DNA of 64,000 nt, taken from NCBI RefSeq assembly GCF_004363305.1, contig NZ_SNZA01000001.1, forward strand, positions 1,143,228 to 1,207,227, written 5' to 3'. This stretch comes from Marinomonas communis. Lineage in GTDB: Bacteria > Pseudomonadota > Gammaproteobacteria > Pseudomonadales > Marinomonadaceae. A program made the translations under genes and the position numbers. Numbering within the stretch: position 1 is the stretch's first letter; each line of letters opens with the position of its first letter. This document shows positions 36,710 through 44,564 of this stretch, piece after piece. The notes under the pieces were generated by a model, which had not been told where the DNA came from, ran no database searches, and saw only the letters and a list, made by a program, of their open reading frames with translations.

Positions 36710-37450
36710 CTAGTCAAACGTTCCCGCATACAGAAAGAAAGGCAGCTTTGCGGGGATTTTTTCCAGCGGATTCTGCCACACTTGCTCTATCGCCCTCTCC
36801 GCTTGTTGGATTTGAAAGTCACCGTGTTGCTCCATCATAATTTGTGACGCGGACCAAGAGCGCATAAAAGCAAAAGCTTGCGACATGGTCCAATGACACT
36901 CAAGATCAAAAGAAGGTGTTTCAATCGCTGTGAAGGGAAATTCAACGGCTTGATATTGCCCTCGAAGCAGCGCGGTTTTCTCTGGCCAGAATGGCTGTAA
37001 AACTGGGAGTAAATGGTCTTTGATCGCCTGATCTAAAGGGTTCTCAAATTGAACCCAGTTGTAGCCCCATATAAATAATTTTCCGTCAGGCTTAAGCACT
37101 CGACGCACTTCTTGCCAAAAATAGCTTAGATCAAACCAATGAAGAGCATGGGCTACACATACCGCATCAAAATAGTTATCAGGGAAATTCGTATGTTCCG
37201 ACGGCTGTACTGAATAGTTAATTTTCCGATGTGGCGTCGCCTTGGCAATTTGCGCTTCAGAAATGTCTGTCGCCTCTACCTGATTGAAATAGGCTGCCAA
37301 ATCGATCGACGCTTGTCCGGTGCCACATGCACAATCCCAAACACGTTCTGGCCGAGCCACTTGATGACTTAACCAATAATAGAGTTCCGGCGGATACGTC
37401 GGCCTAACCCTAGAATAATTCGCAGCTGTTGAAGGATCGAATGTACGCAT
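36710..37450 (-). CDS. class I SAM-dependent methyltransferase
   Basis: A 246-residue methyltransferase of the type 11/trans-aconitate-like group. It opens FDPSTAANYSRVRPTYPPEL, has the SAM-binding WDCACGTGQASIDLA and then VEATDISEAQI, and the later HALHWFDLSYFWQEVRRVLK typical of the group. The substrate is unknown. It follows the HAD phosphatase gene by 36 bases on the same strand and may be cotranscribed with it. The acs start lies about 100 bases downstream. Confidence 0.82.
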   Translation of the reverse strand: MRTFDPSTAANYSRVRPTYPPELYYWLSHQVARPERVWDCACGTGQASIDLAAYFNQVEATDISEAQIAKATPHRKINYSVQPSEHTNFPDNYFDAVCVAHALHWFDLSYFWQEVRRVLKPDGKLFIWGYNWVQFENPLDQAIKDHLLPVLQPFWPEKTALLRGQYQAVEFPFTAIETPSFDLECHWTMSQAFAFMRSWSASQIMMEQHGDFQIQQAERAIEQVWQNPLEKIPAKLPFFLYAGTFD

Positions 37451-37486
37451 AGCTCTTCCATATGAAATTGTACAAACACTTAGTAT

Positions 37487-38098
37487 CTACTTAATTACAC
37501 CATATGTATAAAGAATTTCTTGTGCACGAGCGACACCTTTAACAAGTTCGGCCTGAAGCCCTCTAGAAAGTGCCGCATCAATATTCATTTGATTGTCATC
37601 CAAAAATAAGATGCTATTCGCTTCCACGCCCAAGCTGGCAACAACATAATCAAACAAGTAAAGGTCAGGCTTAACTAGCCCTACCTGATGTGATGCAAAG
37701 TAACTGTGAAACTTACCTGATAGTTTCATCTCATCCATCAGTCGTGCCCAATGAGCGTCATTGGTATTGGATAACACTGCGCGATGGTAATGAGCAGGAA
37801 TTCTGTCAAGTAAGTCGATAGAGCCGTCGAATAGACCCTTTGGCCAACCAATGAAATCCTTAATAAAATCTTGGGGATTCTGCTTACTACCAGTTTCAAG
37901 CAGTAATTGGTCAACAAATTTTGGTAAAGGTATTTGACCACTATCAAATGCTTTTACGGCAGAGGACTTAAGCCACATTTCCCATAATTCAGACTCAGAG
38001 CCTGCTGATATATTGAAGACCTTAGCAAAGTCTTCTTGAGCACCCAAATCGACTAGAACATTGCCCAAATCAAATAGAATTACTTTGAAATCTGTCAT
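37487..38098 (-). CDS. HAD-family phosphatase, YihX-like
   Basis: A 203-residue haloacid dehalogenase-superfamily protein. Motif I is FDLGNVLVDL with Asp10 as nucleophile; the usual second Asp is replaced by Asn, as in the YihX-type phosphatases. LSNTND is motif II, GLVKPD motif III and LFLDDNQMNIDAA motif IV. Known YihX acts on alpha-D-glucose 1-phosphate, which would fit the nearby glycogen genes, but that link is inference. It probably heads the short transcript with the methyltransferase gene. Confidence 0.82.
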   Translation of the reverse strand: MTDFKVILFDLGNVLVDLGAQEDFAKVFNISAGSESELWEMWLKSSAVKAFDSGQIPLPKFVDQLLLETGSKQNPQDFIKDFIGWPKGLFDGSIDLLDRIPAHYHRAVLSNTNDAHWARLMDEMKLSGKFHSYFASHQVGLVKPDLYLFDYVVASLGVEANSILFLDDNQMNIDAALSRGLQAELVKGVARAQEILYTYGVIK

Positions 38099-38220
38099 TA
38101 TTTATCGGTCTAGCCCCTTCAAAAAAATTTGATTTGCATTAAATTGTTTAAATTCACTAAAGTTTTGAATATTCATGACGAAAAATAGAAACGGTTCAAT
38201 CTATTAAAAGGTAATACACC

Positions 38221-38799
38221 ATGAAAACGATTTTCAAATATCTACCTATAGTTGCTTTACCTGCCATTGGCATGTCATCGGCCTTTGCACTTGAGCAGGT
38301 GAATGGTTCAGCAACCGTTATTGTACAAAACTCATTTACCCTACAAGAAGACAGCGGCCTTGACTTTGGCACAGTGCGAGCTTCAGCTGACACAACTGGT
38401 ACAACTGTTGCGACATTAACGCTCCCTGCTGATGGGTCAGCCTCTTCTGTGGTGCAAGGAACGAATGCCACTATTCAGGAGATCACTGCTGGTGCCGCAG
38501 CAACATTCTCAATCAGTGGTGCAGCCCCTTCAACCGCTCTTACTCTAACACTGCCATCCTCCACTACTTTGACAACTGGCGGCGGCACAGCATCATTTAC
38601 CGTTAACAATTTTATTGCTGAAGTAACGAGCGGCCCTAGTAATGGTTCAACCTACGCTGCTTCCAATCTTATTACCGATACTGCTGGGGCTGTAACTTTT
38701 AGCGTAGGCGCTGACTTAGTCACTGATGCATCAACACCTGCTGCAGACTACCTAAATGGTACGTATACTGGTACATACCAAGTCTCTGTTGACTACTAA
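38221..38799 (+). CDS. DUF4402 pilin-like protein 1
   Basis: A 192-residue secreted protein with a signal peptide ending at AFA (about residue 22). The mature part is Thr/Ser/Ala/Gly-rich and beta-strand-like, with the DUF4402 signature LDFGTVRAS near the start and the closing GTYTGTYQVSVDY. Such proteins are fimbrial subunits of alternative chaperone-usher systems. It is first in a four-gene operon with a second DUF4402 protein, a chaperone and an usher-like protein. It has no cysteines in the mature chain. A weak SD (AAAGG) lies nine bases before the ATG. Confidence 0.8.
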   Translation: MKTIFKYLPIVALPAIGMSSAFALEQVNGSATVIVQNSFTLQEDSGLDFGTVRASADTTGTTVATLTLPADGSASSVVQGTNATIQEITAGAAATFSISGAAPSTALTLTLPSSTTLTTGGGTASFTVNNFIAEVTSGPSNGSTYAASNLITDTAGAVTFSVGADLVTDASTPAADYLNGTYTGTYQVSVDY

Positions 38800-38805
38800 T
38801 CAAGC

Positions 38806-39270
38806 ATGCGCATAGACAAAGCTAGCTTTGCTTTTGTTGCAGCCTTGTTTGTGGAGATGGCGTGGGGCGATATTGTTGAAGTATCGTCCCTCGATTTTGG
38901 CACCGTGGCAGTGTCTCAAAACTCTACTCCAGGCCAGGTTGATGTAAGCTTTACTGGCCTTGTGAATTACACTGGTGGTATTTACGGGATTACCGCTCCC
39001 AGTAGAGGGGAGTTTTTTTTAAGCAACTTCCCAAACAATCAGTCACTATTCATTACAGGTTCTAATATACAGGCGACTACCAATAGCGATAGCACTTCAC
39101 AGGACCAGTTCACACTTGACAGCATCAATGTACCCTCTGTTATTACAACAGACAGTAGTGGAAACGCCACTCTGTACGTTGGCGGGGTATTGGAGACTTC
39201 TGCTGATGGGACGAACAACTACACAAATACTCGTTACACCATTTCCTACCAGATTTCAGTGAACTATTAA
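38806..39270 (+). CDS. DUF4402 pilin-like protein 2
   Basis: A 154-residue secreted protein with a short signal peptide (cleavage near residue 21, AWG) and the same start and end as its neighbour: SLDFGTVAVSQNS near the N-terminus and RYTISYQISVNY at the C-terminus. The sequences are otherwise different, so it is a paralogous subunit, perhaps a minor or tip component. It begins 6 bases after the first subunit and ends 2 bases before the chaperone, so all four genes are likely one transcript. Confidence 0.75.
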   Translation: MRIDKASFAFVAALFVEMAWGDIVEVSSLDFGTVAVSQNSTPGQVDVSFTGLVNYTGGIYGITAPSRGEFFLSNFPNNQSLFITGSNIQATTNSDSTSQDQFTLDSINVPSVITTDSSGNATLYVGGVLETSADGTNNYTNTRYTISYQISVNY

Positions 39271-39272
39271 AC

Positions 39273-40121
39273 ATGATGTATTTCAGACCAAAAGTTTTAA
39301 TTAAATCAGCACTTTTAGTCACTATAGGACTCATTGTTGCTACTCAAAGCTATGCCAGTTTACTCATATCACCTGTTCGAAGTGTATTAAGTGAACGAGA
39401 TCGCACTCAGGTAATTACTTTAATTAACACTGGAAATCAGACACGAAGCTACCGCGTTGAATGGCGGCAATTAATGGCTGTTCCAGAGGGAGGCTATCGG
39501 GAATACACTGAGGAAGAGAAAAAGCGTATTGCAGGGCTTGAGAAAATAGTTCGAGTGACTCCGAAGCAAGTAAGTTTGCAGCCTGGACAACGACAGTCTG
39601 TGAAAATTCTACTGAGAAAACCAGAAGGTTTGGCTGAAGGCGAATATCGTTCTCATCTAAGTTTTGTTGCACTTCCACTTCATTCAGCTCAAGAAAACAA
39701 CCAAGGTGAAACTTCACTTAAACTGCAGTTGCTGATGAGCTACTCCATGCCCGTCATATACCGAACAGGCTCTGTTATCGTAAACCCTGAAATTACTAAT
39801 CTGTCATTGGTTCATATCAAGGAGTCTGGCGTCACTAATATCAAAGTTGATTTTTACCATGATGATTTATTCAGCACTCATGGCAGACTCGTTGCCACAT
39901 GGACTCCTAAAAATGGCACACCGCGAGAAGTCGGCTTATTAAATGGGTACAACTTTTATCCGGAAACCAAAAACGCAACGATCCAATTCCCGTGGAAAGA
40001 TTTTAAATTAGCCCCCGGATCACTTGAAGTTCGCTATGAAGGTCAGGGTGAGTACCAAGGGCTACTACTAGCCCAAAAAACACTCACAATCACCCAACAG
40101 ATGATCGATTCGGTGAAATAA
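39273..40121 (+). CDS. periplasmic pilus chaperone (PapD-like)
   Basis: A 282-residue periplasmic protein with a signal peptide (cleavage near residue 28). The N-terminal immunoglobulin-like domain matches fimbrial chaperones: SLLISPVRSVLSERDRTQVI, YRVEWRQ, VRVTPKQVSLQPGQRQSVKI and LRKPEGLAEGEYRSHLSF. The second domain is less conserved. This group is the alternative (non-FimC) chaperone type. It would stabilise the DUF4402 subunits before delivery to the usher 5 bases downstream. Confidence 0.82.
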   Translation: MMYFRPKVLIKSALLVTIGLIVATQSYASLLISPVRSVLSERDRTQVITLINTGNQTRSYRVEWRQLMAVPEGGYREYTEEEKKRIAGLEKIVRVTPKQVSLQPGQRQSVKILLRKPEGLAEGEYRSHLSFVALPLHSAQENNQGETSLKLQLLMSYSMPVIYRTGSVIVNPEITNLSLVHIKESGVTNIKVDFYHDDLFSTHGRLVATWTPKNGTPREVGLLNGYNFYPETKNATIQFPWKDFKLAPGSLEVRYEGQGEYQGLLLAQKTLTITQQMIDSVK

Positions 40122-40126
40122 ACATC

Positions 40127-43072
40127 ATGCGTAGGCTCCACTTTTTGTTTTTTTTCTGCCTTGCTTCTCAACCATCTATGGCCAATGAAGCTTACGAGCG
40201 CTTAAAGGCAAAATATCAGGCCCTTCAGAATGGGCAACTGGAGCTACCTAGTTTGTCAGCTTCCACTGCAACAACAGCCAATCAACGCAGTATCAGTAAT
40301 TTGACTGCAATCCCGAGTGGCGAAGAACTCATACTAGAGATTCAGCTTGGAAAGTTAGTGCTTGGCCAAGTATTTGGCTTCAAAACTGACCAAGGAGTAA
40401 AGTTAAGTCTGTCAGACATGTCCAGTGCATTCGACTTTGTTATTGAAAGCGATATAGAAAACAACAGCGCTTCAGGATGGGTTCACAATCCAAATAATAC
40501 CTTTGAACTTCAACGAACCGATAATGGAGACTGGTCTGTTTTAAACCGTGGTTCAACCACTGTTTACCCAAATCAAACCATTCAATTAGAAGACGACTTC
40601 TATGTCGACCTAGCGTTGTACCAAACATGGTTTGATCTCAATTTTGATGTAAATTACAGCACCTTAGTCGTCGAAACAAAAAGCAATACACCACTTCCAA
40701 TAGAACAAAAACTAGCCCGAGAGCAACGCTCAAAAGATATCTACCAAACCAGCAATACAGCCCGTGCACCTTTGTTAAAGCATGACTACCAACCTGTATC
40801 AAAACCTCTTATCGATATGCAAGGCTCAGTTAACGTACGTGATAGCAATACCAGTCATAGCTTATCGGTTTTGGGAACAAATGATATCGCCTATTTTAAT
40901 ACGCAATATTATTTTGCAATTGATGAGAACAATGATATCGACTCTGCCCATTTATCGGGTAGCAGATATTCTCTCGATAACAACCTATTGGGCCCCTTGA
41001 AAGCTTCTACAGTAGAATTTGGTGATATACGCCCAACCCAAATCAATACGCTTGAAAGTAACAATTTAAGCATTGGTGCCAGAGTCAGTAATAAGTCGCT
41101 TACCTACAATGGCGGAAACAGCGTTAACCTAATTGGCAGTATACAGGCTGGCTGGGATATCGAGGTATATCGCAATCAACTGCTTATAAACAGCCAAATT
41201 AATGTGTCAGATGGTCAGTATGAGTTCCAAAATATTCCGCTTGTTTTCGGCTATAACGAAATTGAACTCGTATTCTATGGACCACAGGGGCAAGTCAATC
41301 GCGAGACTCGTGACTATTATGTTAGCTCTACTGGTCAATCAGAAGGTGAATTCATCTACGACATCTCCCTCATTAATGAGGGAGAACGCTTAATTGATCA
41401 AAACCTGCTGAATAACAATGAAGATAACGGCCTAAGTACACTGATAAGAGTCGATTATGGCATTACTGACTGGTGGTCGGTGAACTTAGGCTCTCAGCTT
41501 TACCATCAACAAGGTGTTTCATCATTTGATAAGCGGGCACTAGGGACTGAAGTTTCTTTATTTGGATCGGCGCTTCTCTCACTGGATACTATCGAAGAGG
41601 ACAACGGAGACTATGACCGACGCTATCAGATTGATACCAGCCTACTAGATCAGTCCATTAGCTTCACAACTCGCGACTATCAGGCGACTGATCAAGATGG
41701 CGATATTGACTCTTTTGAGTCTCAAGAGTTAAGACTGTCCGGCTCTTTGCCATCTCTTAAACTGTCCTACCAACAATCATTTGAACAAATAAAAGCTTCC
41801 GACAATGAGGAATACGTTCGACTCATAAATCAACTCGGGGCAAATATTAAAAATAGTTATCTATCAAATAGAATCACTTGGTCTAGCAGAGATGACGCAG
41901 AAACTGTAGGCGACTGGCAAATACAACGTTATTTAAATGAGTACTTTGTGCGATTGGGAAACAATTACTCTGTATCCCCTGAATTCGATATCAATTCATT
42001 CTTCGCCGAAATAAGTGGTGAGATAGAGAACGACGTTACAGGACGCATTCGATTCCTTCATGATTTCGAGACCCAGTCCAGTGAAACAGCTCTTATCACT
42101 AGCTGGCAACCTAATGAATTTAGCATTACGTCAAATCTCATTTACAACGAGCGAACTGGGTGGCGTGCATCACTTCTTGGACGCGTTGGCATTGGATTGA
42201 GCCAAGACAACAATGCTTTCTTCACAAACAAATCACTGTCATCCCAAAGTACTCTTTCTGCTAGAGTTTTCTTCGACAAAAATAACAACGGTCGTTTTGA
42301 CAAAGGTGACTCTCCCCTTGAAAACGTAGAAGTTGAAACGACTCAAAATAGAAGACGAGCGACGACAAACTCTCAAGGTGTTGCGATTTTGACATCCTTA
42401 CCAAGTTACCAAAAAACAGACATTAAAATTGATCTCAGCAAACAAGAGGAAGGCTTCTTAATTCGAGCTGACGAAGGCGTTTCTATTGCTCCGCGCCCAG
42501 GGGCTTTGCAGACCATAGACATCCCCGTAGTCCAATCACTAGAAATAGAAGGTTACGCTCAGGAATTACAGAGAAATGGTGATCTCATCAATAAAGCGCG
42601 CGTGCCAATATTACTAAAGGATTTATCAGGGAAAACAATAAAAGAAGTCACAAGTGAGTTTGATGGTTATTTCCTGATAACGGAGATTGTCCCTCAGCCT
42701 TATACACTTGAAATTGATCCAGCATATCTTAGGGACTTTAGTTATCAGCTGAGCACATCAATCACGTTAAATGGTACTGAGACAGGCGTTCTGGATAATC
42801 AAAACCTCACACTTCGCAAAGCATTTGAGTTAAATGGCTTCAGTGCGGAACTTGCATCCTTTTCTCATATTGAGTCATTAAGAGGTTATTGGAAAATTCT
42901 TACTCATCGCTTCCCAAACCTTATACAACGTCGTTACTTCTATTCGAAAACCGAGTCAGGGTATCAGCTTTATGTGGGATTCGATGAAGAGCCAAAGCAA
43001 GCAAACAGCATTTGCGCTGAGCTTACTGCAGGAAAAGTAACTTGTTCAGTAAAAGCGATCACCCGCCGTTAG
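40127..43072 (+). CDS. usher-like outer membrane protein with SdrD-B-like domain
   Basis: A 981-residue secreted protein with a signal peptide (about 18 residues). Its central part has usher features: SAFDFVIESDIENNSASGWV near the N-terminus, then YRNQLLINSQINVSDGQYEF and FQNIPLVFGYNEIELVFYGP in the plug-like segment, and a long region of alternating barrel strands up to about residue 700. A segment beginning ARVFFDKNNNGRFDKGD (about residue 712) is an SdrD-B/CnaB-like beta sandwich with a calcium-loop pattern, and a second such domain follows. The layout resembles the alpha-clade/TcfC-type ushers rather than FimD. It would assemble the DUF4402 pilus. Confidence 0.75.
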   Translation: MRRLHFLFFFCLASQPSMANEAYERLKAKYQALQNGQLELPSLSASTATTANQRSISNLTAIPSGEELILEIQLGKLVLGQVFGFKTDQGVKLSLSDMSSAFDFVIESDIENNSASGWVHNPNNTFELQRTDNGDWSVLNRGSTTVYPNQTIQLEDDFYVDLALYQTWFDLNFDVNYSTLVVETKSNTPLPIEQKLAREQRSKDIYQTSNTARAPLLKHDYQPVSKPLIDMQGSVNVRDSNTSHSLSVLGTNDIAYFNTQYYFAIDENNDIDSAHLSGSRYSLDNNLLGPLKASTVEFGDIRPTQINTLESNNLSIGARVSNKSLTYNGGNSVNLIGSIQAGWDIEVYRNQLLINSQINVSDGQYEFQNIPLVFGYNEIELVFYGPQGQVNRETRDYYVSSTGQSEGEFIYDISLINEGERLIDQNLLNNNEDNGLSTLIRVDYGITDWWSVNLGSQLYHQQGVSSFDKRALGTEVSLFGSALLSLDTIEEDNGDYDRRYQIDTSLLDQSISFTTRDYQATDQDGDIDSFESQELRLSGSLPSLKLSYQQSFEQIKASDNEEYVRLINQLGANIKNSYLSNRITWSSRDDAETVGDWQIQRYLNEYFVRLGNNYSVSPEFDINSFFAEISGEIENDVTGRIRFLHDFETQSSETALITSWQPNEFSITSNLIYNERTGWRASLLGRVGIGLSQDNNAFFTNKSLSSQSTLSARVFFDKNNNGRFDKGDSPLENVEVETTQNRRRATTNSQGVAILTSLPSYQKTDIKIDLSKQEEGFLIRADEGVSIAPRPGALQTIDIPVVQSLEIEGYAQELQRNGDLINKARVPILLKDLSGKTIKEVTSEFDGYFLITEIVPQPYTLEIDPAYLRDFSYQLSTSITLNGTETGVLDNQNLTLRKAFELNGFSAELASFSHIESLRGYWKILTHRFPNLIQRRYFYSKTESGYQLYVGFDEEPKQANSICAELTAGKVTCSVKAITRR

Positions 43073-43097
43073 TCGGCTCTAATGACGGGGCAGAAGA

Positions 43098-43868
43098 CTA
43101 AAGTGACAAGAAAGGATCACCTTTATACTGAGTCACCAAACAGTCCTGCTGCATTTGTTTCAGCATATTACAAAAGTCCGTGCTGTACGCTTTTTTCAGG
43201 AAGGGACCCACGATCAACTGATAATAGGTTTTACCATTCACCTGATGTTGGTTTATAAGAGGAGCGGTATCTGCAAATTCCTCAGCATAACTCTGTGTGA
43301 TGGACTGCCAACCTTGTATTGCCTGCTTTTCAGATCTGTACGCAGCGAGCTGAACACCATAATAAGGTGTCATGGACTTAGCCCCTTTTGCCTCTGATTG
43401 TCGCTCGCTCTTTGCAGCGTTACGAGATGAAGCCTGAAACTCAGCTGTTACAGCATTACTTGGAGGAGTTTGACTAAAAGGGTTTTCTAGGCGCTCTGAA
43501 GAGGTGGAGACGGGGGGAGTCTCCACCGTCTCAGTAGAACTCTCAACATTAATATCCGCTATCGCTGCAGAAGGCATAATTGTCGCCTGACCAGATTGCT
43601 GCTCATCCTCTGCTTCGGGCGTAATTTCTGCCGTTAAACTTGTACTCGATTCTGGGACACTGTCTAGAGTTTCCACTAATAGTTTTAAATCAGATTCAAG
43701 GGCAAGAATACGCTGAAGTTGTGGCTTCATGTCTTCCCATTCTTGCTGCTGTGTCTGCAATGCAGCTTGTAATTCAGCATTAGACATGGTGCCATTTTTC
43801 TCTTTGGTAATAGTACAACCGGATAAAACGACCATTCCGACAGCAACACACGTTAACTTCAGTCTCAT
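43098..43868 (-). CDS. SPOR-domain lipoprotein
   Basis: A 256-residue predicted lipoprotein with a C-terminal SPOR domain that should bind denuded septal peptidoglycan. From the ATG at 43868, which follows AGGGGGA, the signal MRLKLTCVAVGMVVLSGC ends in the lipobox LSGC. A frame-open ATG at 43886 adds six residues and lacks a SD. A coiled-coil-like region (AELQAALQTQQQEWEDMK) and a Ser/Glu-rich linker lead to the SPOR part, YYGVQLAAYRSEKQAIQGW ... KTYYQLIVGPFLKKA. It follows the YqaA-like gene by 27 bases. Confidence 0.82.
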   Translation of the reverse strand: MRLKLTCVAVGMVVLSGCTITKEKNGTMSNAELQAALQTQQQEWEDMKPQLQRILALESDLKLLVETLDSVPESSTSLTAEITPEAEDEQQSGQATIMPSAAIADINVESSTETVETPPVSTSSERLENPFSQTPPSNAVTAEFQASSRNAAKSERQSEAKGAKSMTPYYGVQLAAYRSEKQAIQGWQSITQSYAEEFADTAPLINQHQVNGKTYYQLIVGPFLKKAYSTDFCNMLKQMQQDCLVTQYKGDPFLSL

Positions 43869-43895
43869 ACATCCCCCTATGTCCATTGAGACATA

Positions 43896-44345
43896 TTACG
43901 ATAACACCAAGGCACTTGTCCCTAAAACCAATACAGCATAACGTAACGATTTACCAATAAAGATCCATAAACAAGTCCCCCATCCGTTTAGTCTAGCCAC
44001 ACCAGCTGCCAAGCAGATAGCATCTCCAACCACAGGCAGCCAGCTCAACAATAATGCAGGAAAACCAAAACGCCTGACCCACGACTGCACTTGCATTAGC
44101 CTTTTTTCTGAGACTGGAAACCAACGTTTATGTTGATAGCGTAATAAGTATTTACCGAGCCACCAATTGGTTAAACCACCTAAGGTATTTCCAACACTAG
44201 CGGATAACCAAAACCAAACGGATTGCTCCGGCATTTGCCCCACAAGGCCGAGCAACAGCACTTCTGAGCCAAGTGGCAATAATGTCGCAGCTAGGAAGGA
44301 TACCACCAATAAACTGGCCAGCTCTGGCCCAAGCTCTATCAGCAA
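43896..44345 (-). CDS. YqaA/DedA-like membrane protein
   Basis: A 149-residue integral membrane protein resembling the YqaA branch of the VTT/DedA superfamily. The first helix pair contains the GSEVLLLGLVGQ turn, followed by ASVGNTLGGLTNWWLGKYLL, VRRFGFPALLLSWLPVVGDA and a last pair of helices. DedA-like proteins act as lipid or cation carriers; the function here is unknown. It precedes the SPOR lipoprotein on the same strand and is divergent from the glycogen cluster. Confidence 0.78.
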   Translation of the reverse strand: MLIELGPELASLLVVSFLAATLLPLGSEVLLLGLVGQMPEQSVWFWLSASVGNTLGGLTNWWLGKYLLRYQHKRWFPVSEKRLMQVQSWVRRFGFPALLLSWLPVVGDAICLAAGVARLNGWGTCLWIFIGKSLRYAVLVLGTSALVLS

Positions 44346-44478
44346 ATTATAGATAGCCGTTACCTTCTACTTTCTGAAAATTGTCATTATTGACCAGTGG
44401 AGACTCTCGTCAACCTACTGTGAAACGTGATAATAATTAATTGTTCTCACATTTTATATTCATAATATATAAATAAGA

Positions 44479-44493
44479 TGAGTCGACGACTCA
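44479..44493 (+). promoter_or_regulatory. palindrome in glycogen-cluster leader
   Basis: TGAGTCGACGACTCA is a 7-bp inverted repeat with a single central base, 72 bases before the ATG of the phosphorylase-kinase-like gene. It looks like a dimeric regulator site. The surrounding gap (44346-44564) is otherwise AT-rich; TTGTTC at 44441 with TAATAT at 44463 (16-bp gap) is a weak promoter candidate. Confidence 0.4.
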
Positions 44494-44564
44494 GGCAAAT
44501 TCGGGCATCAACAAGGCCTCAAAATTGCATGCGCATATTATCACACTAAAAAGGGATCTTTTTT

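Noticed and set aside
44419..44451. CRP-like half sites TGTGA and TCACA in the glycogen leader
   Set aside because: They are not separated by 6 bases and each partner half is absent, so they do not form a CRP site.
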